DNA of 64,000 nucleotides from Flavobacteriaceae bacterium NBU2973 (GTDB taxonomy: Bacteria; Bacteroidota; Bacteroidia; Flavobacteriales; Flavobacteriaceae). A program made the translations under genes and the position numbers. The notes under the pieces were generated by a model, which saw only the letters and a list, made by a program, of their open reading frames with translations, was not told where the DNA came from and searched no databases. The stretch spans positions 1 to 64,000 of the forward strand of contig JAOEIQ010000004.1 of the NCBI GenBank assembly GCA_026162565.1, in the 5' to 3' direction. This document shows positions 53,597-62,661 of this stretch, piece by piece (the first letter of the stretch is position 1; each line of letters begins with the position of its first letter).

Positions 53597-55591
53597 ATGA
53601 CCTTTCAAGAACAAATATTAGAAGGTATTCCAGATAAATTACCTCAACCAAAAGCTTATGATGTATCAATTAATCATGCGCCAAAACGTAAAGACATTCT
53701 ATCTGATAAAGAAAAGAAATTAGCACTTAAAAATGCTTTACGATATTTTGAAAAGAAGCATCATGCGACATTACTTCCGGAGTTTAAAAATGAATTAGAA
53801 ACTTATGGTCGTATTTACATGTATCGCTTTAGACCAGACTATAAAATGTGTGCTAGACCTATAGATGATTATCCCGCAAAAACTAAACAAGCTGCAGCTA
53901 TCATGCTTATGATTCAGAACAATTTAGATTATGCTGTTGCTCAACATCCTCATGAGTTAATAACCTATGGTGGAAATGGTGGTGTTTTTTCAAATTGGGC
54001 GCAATATAGATTAACAATGAAATACTTGGCTGAAATGACAAACGAGCAAACACTCGTTATGTATTCTGGTCATCCAATGGGATTATTCCCTTCGCATGAA
54101 GAAGCACCAAGAGTTGTTGTAACGAATGGCATGATGATTTCCAACTATTCTAAACCAGATGATTGGGAAAAATTTAATGCACTTGGAGTCACTCAATATG
54201 GACAAATGACAGCTGGAAGCTATATGTATATTGGACCACAAGGAATCGTCCATGGAACTACAATAACTGTTTTAAATGGTTTTAGAAAAATTGGTAAATC
54301 CCCAAAAGGCAATTTATTTGTTACTTCAGGACTTGGCGGAATGTCTGGTGCGCAACCTAAAGCAGGAAATATTTCAGGTTGTATAACTGTCTGTGCCGAA
54401 GTGAATCCTAAAATTACCCAAGTAAGATTAGATCAAGGTTGGATTGATGAGAAAATTACAGATTTAGATGAACTAGTTGCACGAGTAACTAAAGCCAAAG
54501 CTGAAAACGAAACCATCTCAATTGCTTATTTAGGAAATATTGTAAATGTCTGGGAAAAGTTTGCAGATGAAGATATCCACGTAGATTTAGGAAGCGATCA
54601 AACTTCACTTCATAATCCATGGGCTGGAGGTTATTATCCTGTAGATATCTCATTCGAAGACGCTAATGAGATGATGGCTAACAAGCCAAAACTATTTAAA
54701 GAAAAGGTACAAGAAACCTTACGACGTCATGCAAAAGCTATAAATAGACACACAGAAAAAGGAACCTATTTTTTCGATTATGGCAATGCCTTTTTATTAG
54801 AATCTTCAAGAGCTGGTGCCGATGTAATGTCCGAAAATCCTACACTAGGCCGTGAGTTTAGATACCCAAGTTATGTGCAAGATATTATGGGGCCTATGTG
54901 TTTTGATTATGGATTTGGTCCATTCCGTTGGGTATGTGCTTCTGGAAAACCTGAAGACCTTGCAAAAACCGATGCAATAGCATGCGAAGTGTTAGAGACT
55001 ATCATGAAAGAGTCTCCCCAAGAAATCCAGCAACAAATGGCAGATAATATTCAATGGATAAAAGGTGCTCAAGAAAATAAATTAGTTGTAGGTTCTCAAG
55101 CAAGAATACTATATGCTGATGCAGAAGGACGAATGAAAATTGCTAAAGCTTTTAACGATGCGATTTCTAAAGCCGAAATAGGTTATGTAATATTAGGTAG
55201 AGATCATCACGATGTATCAGGAACTGATTCTCCTTACAGGGAAACTAGTAATATATATGATGGCTCTAGATTTACTGCTGACATGGCTATTCATAATGTT
55301 ATAGGAGACAGTTTTAGAGGTGCAACTTGGGTAAGTATTCACAACGGAGGAGGTGTTGGTTGGGGCGAAGTGATTAATGGTGGATTCGGCATGGTTCTTG
55401 ATGGTACTAATGAAGCAGAAAAGCGATTAAAATCTATGTTATTCTGGGATGTAAACAATGGTATTGCACGACGTAGTTGGGCAAGAAATGATGAAGCAAT
55501 TTTTGCCATAAAACGTGCTATGCAAGCAGAACCTAATTTAAAAGTTACTATCCCAAATATTGTGGATGATAATTTGTTTGACGCTGTTTAA
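53597..55591 (+). CDS. hutU: Urocanate hydratase
   Basis: Converts urocanate to imidazolone propionate in histidine breakdown, with tightly bound NAD. 664 residues, about 100 more than the well-known 550-residue enzymes; a long form of this kind is usual in Bacteroidota. Signatures: LITYGGNGGVFSNWAQYRL, VMYSGHPMGLFPS, AGSYMYIGPQGIVHGTTIT, NAD site VTSGLGGMSGAQPKAGNI, FDYGNAFLLE and FGPFRWVCASG. Other hut genes are not in this window. Confidence 0.97.
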   Translation: MTFQEQILEGIPDKLPQPKAYDVSINHAPKRKDILSDKEKKLALKNALRYFEKKHHATLLPEFKNELETYGRIYMYRFRPDYKMCARPIDDYPAKTKQAAAIMLMIQNNLDYAVAQHPHELITYGGNGGVFSNWAQYRLTMKYLAEMTNEQTLVMYSGHPMGLFPSHEEAPRVVVTNGMMISNYSKPDDWEKFNALGVTQYGQMTAGSYMYIGPQGIVHGTTITVLNGFRKIGKSPKGNLFVTSGLGGMSGAQPKAGNISGCITVCAEVNPKITQVRLDQGWIDEKITDLDELVARVTKAKAENETISIAYLGNIVNVWEKFADEDIHVDLGSDQTSLHNPWAGGYYPVDISFEDANEMMANKPKLFKEKVQETLRRHAKAINRHTEKGTYFFDYGNAFLLESSRAGADVMSENPTLGREFRYPSYVQDIMGPMCFDYGFGPFRWVCASGKPEDLAKTDAIACEVLETIMKESPQEIQQQMADNIQWIKGAQENKLVVGSQARILYADAEGRMKIAKAFNDAISKAEIGYVILGRDHHDVSGTDSPYRETSNIYDGSRFTADMAIHNVIGDSFRGATWVSIHNGGGVGWGEVINGGFGMVLDGTNEAEKRLKSMLFWDVNNGIARRSWARNDEAIFAIKRAMQAEPNLKVTIPNIVDDNLFDAV

Positions 55592-55606
55592 CTCAAAAAA
55601 AAAGCA

Positions 55607-56164
55607 ATGAAAAAATTACTCACCATTACATCAGTACTACTATTACTGATTACCGTTACCTCTTGTACTAGCGTAAGAGTTGCAACAGATTATGATAAGA
55701 ATGCTGATTTTAACTCTTACAAGACCTTTGCCTTTTTCAAGACTGGGATTGACAAAGCTGAAATTAGTGATTTAGACAAACGTAGAATTTTACGTGCTAT
55801 TGAATCTGAACTATTAGCAAAAGGATACACTAAATCCCAAAATCCTGATTTATTAGTAAGCATTTTTACAAAATCTAAAGAACGAGTTGATGTTTTTAAC
55901 AATGCCTGGGGTATTGGTAACTGGGGCTGGGGAGGTCTCGGTGGCTGGGGCTGGGGCTGGGGTTGGAATCAACAACCAGCTGTAAGCACAAGTACAGAAG
56001 GCGTATTATTTGTTGATTTGATTGACGCCAATAAAAAAGAATTAGTATGGCAAGGCTCTGGAACTGGTTATTTAACAAATAGAAGTGTTGAAAAAAAAGA
56101 GGAGCGAATAAAAGAATTTGTTTCTAAAATTATGGAACGCTATCCTCCAGGAGATACTAAATAA
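55607..56164 (+). CDS. DUF4136 family lipoprotein
   Basis: 185 residues. Lipobox VTSC (Cys about 20). DUF4136 pattern: VRVATDYDKNADFNSYKTFAF, RRILRAIESELLAKGYTKS, PDLLVSIFTKSKE, then GVLFVDLIDANKKELVWQGSG and a C-terminal helix. A Gly/Trp-rich stretch (about 102-122, WGWGWGWNQQ) is a low-complexity loop coded by GGGGCT repeats. Typical outer-membrane lipoprotein of unknown role. 15 nt after hutU. Confidence 0.93.
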   Translation: MKKLLTITSVLLLLITVTSCTSVRVATDYDKNADFNSYKTFAFFKTGIDKAEISDLDKRRILRAIESELLAKGYTKSQNPDLLVSIFTKSKERVDVFNNAWGIGNWGWGGLGGWGWGWGWNQQPAVSTSTEGVLFVDLIDANKKELVWQGSGTGYLTNRSVEKKEERIKEFVSKIMERYPPGDTK

Positions 56165-56232
56165 AAATAAAAAAAGTGTATTTCCAATAATATTAGCAGT
56201 ACCTTTACGGCTTAATTAAATATATTATTATT

Positions 56233-56424
56233 ATGAGTACTGGTACAGTAAAATTTTTTAATGACTCTAAAGGATTTGGATTCATAACTGAAGAAGAATC
56301 AGGTAAAGAGCATTTTGTACACATTTCTGGATTAATCGACGAGGTTAGAGAAGGTGACAATGTAGAATTCGATTTAACAGAAGGTAGAAAAGGATTAAAC
56401 GCGATAAACGTAAAAGTTATCTAA
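56233..56424 (+). CDS. Cold-shock domain protein
   Basis: 63 residues, single cold-shock domain: GTVKFFNDSKGFGFITEE (RNP1 KGFGFI) and HFVHISGLIDEVREGDNVEF (RNP2). Binds single-stranded RNA or DNA and acts as an RNA chaperone. A TACCTTTA octamer at 56200-56207 is a near-match to the -7 element. The terminator just downstream is shared with the convergent E1 gene. Confidence 0.95.
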   Translation: MSTGTVKFFNDSKGFGFITEEESGKEHFVHISGLIDEVREGDNVEFDLTEGRKGLNAINVKVI

Positions 56425-56448
56425 TATACTTTTAAACTTTTTTAGTAC

Positions 56449-56478
56449 AAAGCCTATCAAATAAATGATAGGCTTTTT
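56449..56478. terminator. Bidirectional terminator
   Basis: AAAGCCTATC, loop, GATAGGCTTT with T and A tails, between convergent stops at 56424 and 56483. Confidence 0.9.
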
Positions 56479-56482
56479 CTTT

Positions 56483-58555
56483 TTAATAACTCAAAAGTTC
56501 TTCTGTTTTTAATTTCACCTTTTCAGTAGAGGGAATCATCGTTTGCTCTAAAGTAGAATTTAAAGGTATTGCTGGCATATTCTCACTACCAATAGTCATA
56601 ACTGGTGCATCCAAATATTTAAAACATTCCTCTTGAATTTTACCAGCTAAAGCTCTAGCAAAACTATTATTAGACGGTTCTTCTGTTACAACTAAACACT
56701 TTCCAGTTTTCTTAACCGATTTTATAATCGTGTCTTCATCTAAAGGATAAAGTGTTCGTAAATCTATTATTTCTATCTGATCGCGCATATCCAATTCACC
56801 AGAAGCATTATAAGCCCAATGTACTCCCATTCCGTATGTAACTATGGTGCATGTTTCTAAATTTTCTTGCTTCCAAATTTCTTGAAGTACCCAAGCCTTA
56901 CCAAATGGTAAAATATAGTCTTCTGAAGGCTCAACTGATGTTGCTGTTAATGTTCCAGGGACTTTAGACCAATACAAGCCTTTATGTTCTAATATAACAA
57001 CTGGATTTGGATCGTAATAAGCTGCTTTCATTAAGCCTTTTAAATCAGCTCCATTACTTGGATAAGCGATTTTAATACCGCGAATATTAGTTATGACACT
57101 TTCAACTGAAGATGAATGATAAGGACCTCCACTTCCATACGCTCCAATAGGCACACGTAAAATCATACTAACTGGCCACTTCCCGTTAGACAAATAACAA
57201 CTTCGACTTACTTCAGTAAACAGCTGATTAAGTCCTGGCCAAATATAATCTGCAAATTGAACCTCAACAATTGGCTTTAATCCAACTGCGCTCATTCCTA
57301 CAGTTGATCCTACAATGAATGCCTCTTGAATTGGTGTATTAAACACGCGATCATCTCCAAATTTTTGCGCCAATGTAGCTGCTTCTCTAAATACTCCTCC
57401 TAATCGTCCTCCGACATCTTGACCATAAAGCAAACATTCTTTATGTTCTCGCATGAGTTCTTCAACAGCAAATAATGCACAATCTACCATCACAACTTTG
57501 TCAGCACCTTCTGGTTCTCTAGTTCCAGTTTCTTGAGTTATTGGTGTTGATACAAAATCATTAGTGAATAAATCTTCCGGTTTTGGATCTTCAGCTTTTA
57601 ATGCTCTCTGAAAATCTTTCTCAACTATCTCTTTGGCTTTTGCTTCTATTGAAGCTATTTCTGTTTCGGTAAAACCATTATCTAGTAATTGCTGTTTTAA
57701 TACTGGATAAGGATCCCGAGAACGTGCCTCTTCTAAATCATCACGATACCATTCCATTCGAACTCCTGATGTATGGTGATTTAAAAGTGGGACTCTTGCA
57801 TGGACTAAAAATGGTCGTCTTTCTTTACGAATTGTTTTGATTACTTTTTCTATTGCTTGATAACTTTCAATAAAGTTGGCACCATCAATTGAAATAGCTT
57901 CTAATCCATAAAAACCTGCTGCATATTCAGCGGCATTTTGCGCTCTAGTTTCCGCTTCGTTAGCCGAAATGTCCCAACCATTATCTTGAACCAAATACAG
58001 TATTGGCATTTGTTTTAGTGCAGCCATTTGAAAAGCTTCAGCAATTTCACCCTCCGTAACTGAAGCATCACCTAGAGAACAAACAGTAATTGGTTTTTCT
58101 TGAGACGTTTCGACTGAGCTCAACGTGACAGGATTCTTTAAACCTTGTTTTTCTATGTATTGCATTCCCATAGCTACTCCAGTTGCAGGAATAGCTTGCA
58201 TTCCTGTAGCTGATGATTGATGTGGAATTTTTGGCTTATCGTCATCCTTTAAACTTGGATGCGAATAATAAGTTCGTCCTGCCGAAAACGGATCGTCTTT
58301 TTTTGCTAATAACTGTAACATTAAATGGTATGGTTCCAACCCAAACGATAATAGCATAGCATCATCTCTATAATAAGGAAATGCATAATCTTGAGGTAAT
58401 AATTGCATTCCTAAAGCAATTTGAATCGCTTCATGACCTCTGGATGTTGCATGTACATATTTAGAAACCTGCTTAAAATTTTCCTCATATAATTCTGCCA
58501 TAACTTTAGCAGTACATAATTTTAAAAACCCTTTTTCTAAAACTTCTTTCTTCAT
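56483..58555 (-). CDS. Fused 2-oxoacid (branched-chain) dehydrogenase E1 alpha-beta
   Basis: 690 residues from Met at 58555; the ATG at 58564 falls in an intergenic palindrome. Alpha part (about 1-330): ATSRGHEAIQIALGM and the ThDP site GDASVTEGEIAEAFQMA...LVQDN. Beta part (about 350-690): ECLLYGQDVGGRLGGVFREA, NTPIQEAFIVGSTVGMS, PSNGADLKGLMKAA. Decarboxylates branched-chain 2-oxoacids and reductively acylates E2; E2 and an aminotransferase are adjacent. Residues about 142-151 (PVTLSSVETS) are encoded by a fragment of an intergenic-type palindromic repeat inserted in frame just before KPITVCSLGD. Confidence 0.95.
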   Translation of the reverse strand: MKKEVLEKGFLKLCTAKVMAELYEENFKQVSKYVHATSRGHEAIQIALGMQLLPQDYAFPYYRDDAMLLSFGLEPYHLMLQLLAKKDDPFSAGRTYYSHPSLKDDDKPKIPHQSSATGMQAIPATGVAMGMQYIEKQGLKNPVTLSSVETSQEKPITVCSLGDASVTEGEIAEAFQMAALKQMPILYLVQDNGWDISANEAETRAQNAAEYAAGFYGLEAISIDGANFIESYQAIEKVIKTIRKERRPFLVHARVPLLNHHTSGVRMEWYRDDLEEARSRDPYPVLKQQLLDNGFTETEIASIEAKAKEIVEKDFQRALKAEDPKPEDLFTNDFVSTPITQETGTREPEGADKVVMVDCALFAVEELMREHKECLLYGQDVGGRLGGVFREAATLAQKFGDDRVFNTPIQEAFIVGSTVGMSAVGLKPIVEVQFADYIWPGLNQLFTEVSRSCYLSNGKWPVSMILRVPIGAYGSGGPYHSSSVESVITNIRGIKIAYPSNGADLKGLMKAAYYDPNPVVILEHKGLYWSKVPGTLTATSVEPSEDYILPFGKAWVLQEIWKQENLETCTIVTYGMGVHWAYNASGELDMRDQIEIIDLRTLYPLDEDTIIKSVKKTGKCLVVTEEPSNNSFARALAGKIQEECFKYLDAPVMTIGSENMPAIPLNSTLEQTMIPSTEKVKLKTEELLSY
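58103..58130 (-). repeat. Intragenic fragment of an intergenic repeat
   Basis: TGTCACGTTGAGCTCAGTCG followed by AAACGTCT on the minus strand. It closely resembles the TCGAGCGaAGTCGA type palindromes found between genes in this phylum and is read in frame as PVTLSSVETS within E1. Confidence 0.55.
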
Positions 58556-58562
58556 ATTTATC

Positions 58563-58630
58563 ATTCCTACAAAGGCAGGAATCTTATTTTATTTATTACT
58601 TCAAATTGGATTCCGCATCTAGTGCGGAAT
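58563..58630. repeat. Two intergenic palindromes between ilvE and E1
   Basis: ATTCCTACAAAGGCAGGAAT (58563-58582) and ATTCCGCATCTAGTGCGGAA-T (58610-58630). The second recurs at 61035-61056 nearly unchanged. Confidence 0.7.
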
Positions 58631-58640
58631 GACAAAAAGA

Positions 58641-59705
58641 TTAAGCTAATTCTTTTTCAACTTTGGTCATCCAATTAAAAGTATCTTTTATTTTTCCAGT
58701 TTTTATAGCATTTAAAGTATTATTGACTTCTAATCCTATTGGGCTTTCATTAGATACATGAATTGTTTTATCACTCAATCCTATTTCTTGAATATAGGCA
58801 ATACCAACAGCTGTTCCAGTTCCAAAAGCCTCTTCTAGTGTTTTATTATTTGAAGCTTCAATAATTTCATCGATTGTAATTTTTCTTATGTCTACTTGAA
58901 AGCCTTTACTTCTTAAAATATCAATAACACTCATACGCGTAATTCCGTCCAATACAGAGCCGTCTAATTCAGGAGTAATAAATTTGCCATTTATTTTAAA
59001 GAAAATGTTCATTGTCCCAACTTCTTGAATATACTTATGTTCATGAGCATCTAACCACAAAACTTGATCGTAACCTTTTGCTTTTGCTAATTCTGTTGGA
59101 CGAATTGCTGCTGCATAGTTTCCTGCAGCTTTTGCTTCACCTGTTCCTCCTTCTGCTGCTCTTATATATTTTGTTTCGGCATATAGCTTAATTCGTTTCG
59201 TAAAGAATGGCCCAGCAGGAGATGCCATAATTATAAACTTATAATGAGTTGCTGCTCGCATACCAATAAATGGTTCGTCTGCATACATAAAAGGCCTTAA
59301 GTACAATGCGCTTCCTTCTTGAGGCGGAATCCAATTACGCTCCAAATCTACTAGCTGTTTTAAACCTTCAACAAACAAATCTTCTGGGAAATTTGGCATT
59401 CCCATTCTGTCTGCACTGTAATTTAATCGTGTTGCGTTTTTATCTGCTCTAAATAACATTGGGTTTCCATCAGCATCAACAGTTGCTTTCATCCCTTCAA
59501 AAATTGCTTGACCATAATGCAAAGCCATGGCTGCTGGATGAGTTGGAATTAACCCCATTGGTTCTATTCGAGGGTTTACCCATTCACCATTTTCAAAATC
59601 ACAGATAAACATGTGATCTGTAAAAGTGGTTCCTAATGGAATATTATTAAAGTCAATTGATTTAACTCTTGACTCTTTAACCTTATTAATTTTTATAGTA
59701 TTCAT
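58641..59705 (-). CDS. ilvE: Branched-chain amino acid aminotransferase
   Basis: Transfers the amino group of Leu, Ile and Val to 2-oxoglutarate. 354 residues, fold type IV PLP enzyme of the eukaryote-like BCAT2 length class. Signatures: LHYGQAIFEGMKATVDADG, RPFMYADEPFIGMRAA, the PLP Lys in GTGEAKAAGNYAAAI, QVLWLDAHEHKYIQEVGTMN, GVAYIQEIG-like GIAYIQEIG. Sits between E1 and E2 genes, which supports a role in branched-chain breakdown here. 6 nt after the E2 gene. Confidence 0.95.
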   Translation of the reverse strand: MNTIKINKVKESRVKSIDFNNIPLGTTFTDHMFICDFENGEWVNPRIEPMGLIPTHPAAMALHYGQAIFEGMKATVDADGNPMLFRADKNATRLNYSADRMGMPNFPEDLFVEGLKQLVDLERNWIPPQEGSALYLRPFMYADEPFIGMRAATHYKFIIMASPAGPFFTKRIKLYAETKYIRAAEGGTGEAKAAGNYAAAIRPTELAKAKGYDQVLWLDAHEHKYIQEVGTMNIFFKINGKFITPELDGSVLDGITRMSVIDILRSKGFQVDIRKITIDEIIEASNNKTLEEAFGTGTAVGIAYIQEIGLSDKTIHVSNESPIGLEVNNTLNAIKTGKIKDTFNWMTKVEKELA

Positions 59706-59711
59706 TTCTTT

Positions 59712-61019
59712 TTAAATCTTTCTATTAACATCAAATTGCTCAAAATAATCCGCAACACGACGTACAAAGCTTCCGCCTAAAAAGCCATCCACAACACGAT
59801 GGTCAAAGGATAATGATAAATACATCATACTTCTAATGGCAATTTCATCACCTTTTTCGGTCTCTATGACTTCAGGACGTTTTTTTATAATTCCCAAGGC
59901 CAAGATAGCAACCTCGGGTTGATTGATAATTGGTGTTCCCATAACACTCCCGAAAGTCCCAACATTAGAAATCGTGAAGGTGCTTCCTTTAATATCATCA
60001 CCAGCTAGCTTATTGTCTCTAGCTTTTCCAGCTAAATCATTAACATCAGTAGCAAGCGCTTTTAAATCTTTGGTATCAGCCTTTTTGACTACCGGAACGA
60101 TTAGGTTTCCACTAGGCAAAGCTGTTGCCATACCAATATTAATATCCTCTTTTATAATGATATTATTACCATCAACAGAAGCGTTGATATTAGGAAAATC
60201 TTTAACGGCTTTGGCTACAGCTTCTACAAATAATGGGGTGAATGTTAATCGCTCACCATATTTATCTTGAAAGGCCTTTTTATTAGCGTTCCTCCAATTA
60301 ACCATATTCGTTAAATCGGCTTCAACATAAGCGGTAACGTGAGGTGAGGTATGCTTGGAATACACCATATGGTCGGCAATCATTTGACGCATACGGTCCA
60401 TTTCTACGATTTTCCCCTTGCCTTTATCAAAAGTTAATTGAGGTATTCTGTAAGCTGTTGGGTCTTGAGTTATGGGTTGTGCAAATTTATATGGCCGTCC
60501 TTCTTCTATATAATGAAACACATCGCTTTTACGCAAGCGTCCTTCATTTCCTGTCGCTGGAATTCTAGCCAATTCTTCAAAACTAATATGATGTGCTTTT
60601 GCAATTTCAATGACCAACGGCGAAAAAAACTGATTGGAATTTGAAGATGAAAAAGAAGTTGAGGCAACATTTTGAGTACTACTTTTGCTAACCGTTTTTT
60701 TCTTTTTTGATTTTTCAGTCTTTTTTTGAGGTGTTTTATCTGTTTTCGAAACCGCACCCTTTTTAGTTGAAACTTCTTCTGAAACTTCTAGAACTGCAAT
60801 AACTTCTCCAACAGGAACAACATCTTTTGCATGAAATAATGTTTTTATTAAGGTTCCTGATGAAGGTGCAGGGACTTCATTATCTACTTTATCAGTAGCA
60901 ACTTCGAGGATTATATCACCTTCATCAAAGGATTCGCCTTCATTGACCAACCAATTAATGATAGTTCCTTCTGTAATACTTTCGCCCATTTTGGGCATTT
61001 TTAAATCGAATTTCGACAT
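59712..61019 (-). CDS. Dihydrolipoamide acyltransferase (E2) of a branched-chain oxoacid dehydrogenase
   Basis: 435 residues. Lipoyl domain 1-80 with the lipoylated Lys in EVATDKVDNEVP; Lys/Ser-rich linker (about 85-125); E3/E1-binding domain about 130-170 (SPLVIEIAKAHHISFEELA, GRLRKSDVF). The catalytic acyltransferase domain follows from about 200, ending with SFDHRVVDGFLGGSFVRRV, which contains the catalytic His-Arg. Partner of the E1 gene downstream; E3 is not in the window. The upstream gap is filled by intergenic palindromes. Confidence 0.95.
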   Translation of the reverse strand: MSKFDLKMPKMGESITEGTIINWLVNEGESFDEGDIILEVATDKVDNEVPAPSSGTLIKTLFHAKDVVPVGEVIAVLEVSEEVSTKKGAVSKTDKTPQKKTEKSKKKKTVSKSSTQNVASTSFSSSNSNQFFSPLVIEIAKAHHISFEELARIPATGNEGRLRKSDVFHYIEEGRPYKFAQPITQDPTAYRIPQLTFDKGKGKIVEMDRMRQMIADHMVYSKHTSPHVTAYVEADLTNMVNWRNANKKAFQDKYGERLTFTPLFVEAVAKAVKDFPNINASVDGNNIIIKEDINIGMATALPSGNLIVPVVKKADTKDLKALATDVNDLAGKARDNKLAGDDIKGSTFTISNVGTFGSVMGTPIINQPEVAILALGIIKKRPEVIETEKGDEIAIRSMMYLSLSFDHRVVDGFLGGSFVRRVADYFEQFDVNRKI

Positions 61020-61033
61020 TTTCTAATCTTAAT

Positions 61034-61138
61034 GGATTCCGCATCAAGTGCGGAATGACAAATTTATTGTTGTCATTGCGAGGACGAAGGACGTGGCAAT
61101 CTTATTATAAAATTCTCCACTTTCGTGCTGAATGACAT
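61034..61138. repeat. Intergenic repeats upstream of the E2 gene
   Basis: Palindrome ATTCCGCATCAAGTGCGGAAT (61035-61056 region) followed by a GTCATTGCGAGGACGAAGGA-type element (61070-61138) ending CTGAATGACAT. Both types recur in neighbouring gaps. Confidence 0.7.
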
Positions 61139-61139
61139 T

Positions 61140-61736
61140 CTATTTCTTAAATGTTTGTCTTAATGTTTTATAAATTTCATCTTGAACCTTCATTTTTTCA
61201 GGCACTTCCTGTAATGGCTCTACTTCTTTTAAGCTGTTATGACATTCGGTCGGTAATTGCTGATATAATTGCGTTCCTTTTGTTTTCCATGCAATCATGT
61301 CATCACTGACTTGTTTTACTACTTTGGCAGGATTACCAACAACTAAACTTCGTTTTGGAATTATGGTTTCTGCTTTTACAAATGTCATAGCACCCACGAT
61401 ACTTTCGTCACCAATTTCGGCATCATCCATAATCACAGAATTCATACCAATCAAACAATTTCTTCCCAAATTAGCACCATGAATAATGGCTCCATGACCA
61501 ACATGAGCACTATCTTTTAGTGTTATCGATTTACCTGGAAACATATGAACTGTACAGTTTTCTTGAACATTTACACCATCTTCCAAAATAATTTGTCCCC
61601 AATCCCCACGAATTGCAGCTCCTGGACCTATATAGCAATTTTTTCCGATGATTACATTGCCAGTTACAGCAGCTAATGGATGCACGAAACTGGATTCGTG
61701 AACGACTGGTATGTATCCTTTAAATGAGTAAATCAT
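61140..61736 (-). CDS. PaaY-like hexapeptide-repeat protein (gamma-carbonic-anhydrase-like)
   Basis: 198 residues from MIYSFKGYIPVVHESSFVHP; an ATG 6 codons upstream lies in an intergenic repeat and is rejected. Left-handed beta-helix hexapeptides run about 10-165 (NVIIGKNCYIGPGAAIRGDW, VNVQENCTVHMFPG, AHVGHGAIIHGANLGRNCLI) with metal-ligand His residues. PaaY homologues act as thioesterases that protect the phenylacetate pathway from dead-end CoA esters. Gene context with paaZ supports this. Confidence 0.9.
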   Translation of the reverse strand: MIYSFKGYIPVVHESSFVHPLAAVTGNVIIGKNCYIGPGAAIRGDWGQIILEDGVNVQENCTVHMFPGKSITLKDSAHVGHGAIIHGANLGRNCLIGMNSVIMDDAEIGDESIVGAMTFVKAETIIPKRSLVVGNPAKVVKQVSDDMIAWKTKGTQLYQQLPTECHNSLKEVEPLQEVPEKMKVQDEIYKTLRQTFKK

Positions 61737-61749
61737 ATTAATAATACTT

Positions 61750-61814
61750 GTCATTGCGAGGAACGAAGTGACGTGGCAATCTCAAATGAGATTCTTCGCT
61801 TTGCTCTGAATGAC
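61750..61814. repeat. GTCATTGCGAG intergenic repeat, copy A
   Basis: 65 bp from GTCATTGCGAGGAACGAAGT to GCTCTGAATGAC, with an internal palindrome AATCTCAAATGAGATT. Nearly identical to the copy at 62589-62653. Confidence 0.9.
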
Positions 61815-61818
61815 ATAT

Positions 61819-62571
61819 TTATTTGTAGGTTTTCAACTTATTTTTCGTAAAGTCACTTAATACCAAACGTCCGCTTATAGCTGCACGTTCTGCTAATAAT
61901 GTATCCCAATCTTCAGTACCTTTCCAAAACATTTGTTTCATATCGCGCATGGCTTCTGTATTATAACTACATAAGTTTTCAGCAAATGCTTTTACTGCTT
62001 CATCTAATTCCTCTGTCGATTCGTAGACATGTGCAAATAAGCCTTTTTGCTTTGCCCATTCAGCAGAGTAAAAGCTATTAGCATCAATAGCAATTTGCGA
62101 CATACCGCTTAAACCTAATTTACGTTCTACAGCTGGACCAACAACAAACGGCCCAATGCCAACATTAAGCTCACTTAATTTAATTGACGCAAACTTTGTA
62201 GCCATACAATAATCTGTTGCAGACGCTACACCAACACCACCTCCTACGGTCTTACCTTGAACACGACCAATAATAAACTTTGGACATTTACGCATAGCGT
62301 TAATTACATTGGCAAATCCTGAAAAGAATACACGACCTGTTTCAGCATCGTTAATATTGATTAGTTCTTTAAAACTTGCTCCAGCGCAAAATGTTCGGTC
62401 TCCACCACTTTTTAATACAATTACTTTAATGTCATCGTTAGTTCCTGCATTAGTAATTGTTTGGGCTAATTCAGCTAGAATATCTCCTGGCAAAGAGTTA
62501 TGAGCAGGATGAAAAAACTCAATATACCCTACTCCATTTTCTATTTCTAATTTAACATAAGGATCGCTCAT
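61819..62571 (-). CDS. Enoyl-CoA hydratase/isomerase family protein (paa cluster)
   Basis: 250 residues, crotonase fold. Oxyanion-hole motifs: RTFCAGASFKELININDAE and VQGKTVGGGVGVASATDY; IGPFVVGPAVERKLGLSGM and the C-terminal helix follow. Its place between the paaY-like and paaZ genes suggests a PaaF/PaaG-type step on ring-opened phenylacetyl-CoA intermediates, though which of the two cannot be told by eye. The usual catalytic Glu positions are not both obvious. Flanked on both sides by the same 65-bp repeat. Confidence 0.9.
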   Translation of the reverse strand: MSDPYVKLEIENGVGYIEFFHPAHNSLPGDILAELAQTITNAGTNDDIKVIVLKSGGDRTFCAGASFKELININDAETGRVFFSGFANVINAMRKCPKFIIGRVQGKTVGGGVGVASATDYCMATKFASIKLSELNVGIGPFVVGPAVERKLGLSGMSQIAIDANSFYSAEWAKQKGLFAHVYESTEELDEAVKAFAENLCSYNTEAMRDMKQMFWKGTEDWDTLLAERAAISGRLVLSDFTKNKLKTYK

Positions 62572-62588
62572 ATTATTTTCTTTTATCT

Positions 62589-62653
62589 GTCATTGCGAGG
62601 AACAAAGTGACGTGGCAATCTCAAATGAGATTCTTCGCTTCGCTCTGAATGAC
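62589..62653. repeat. GTCATTGCGAG intergenic repeat, copy B
   Basis: 65 bp, differing from the copy at 61750-61814 at only two positions by eye (AACAAAG for AACGAAG, TTCGCTC for TTTGCTC). It lies 8 nt after the paaZ stop. Confidence 0.9.
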
Positions 62654-62661
62654 ACTCTGAT

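Noticed and set aside
61750-62653. Insertion sequence made of the two 65-bp repeats flanking the hydratase gene
   Set aside because: The enclosed gene is a crotonase, not a transposase, and the repeats occur in other gaps too; more likely dispersed intergenic repeats.
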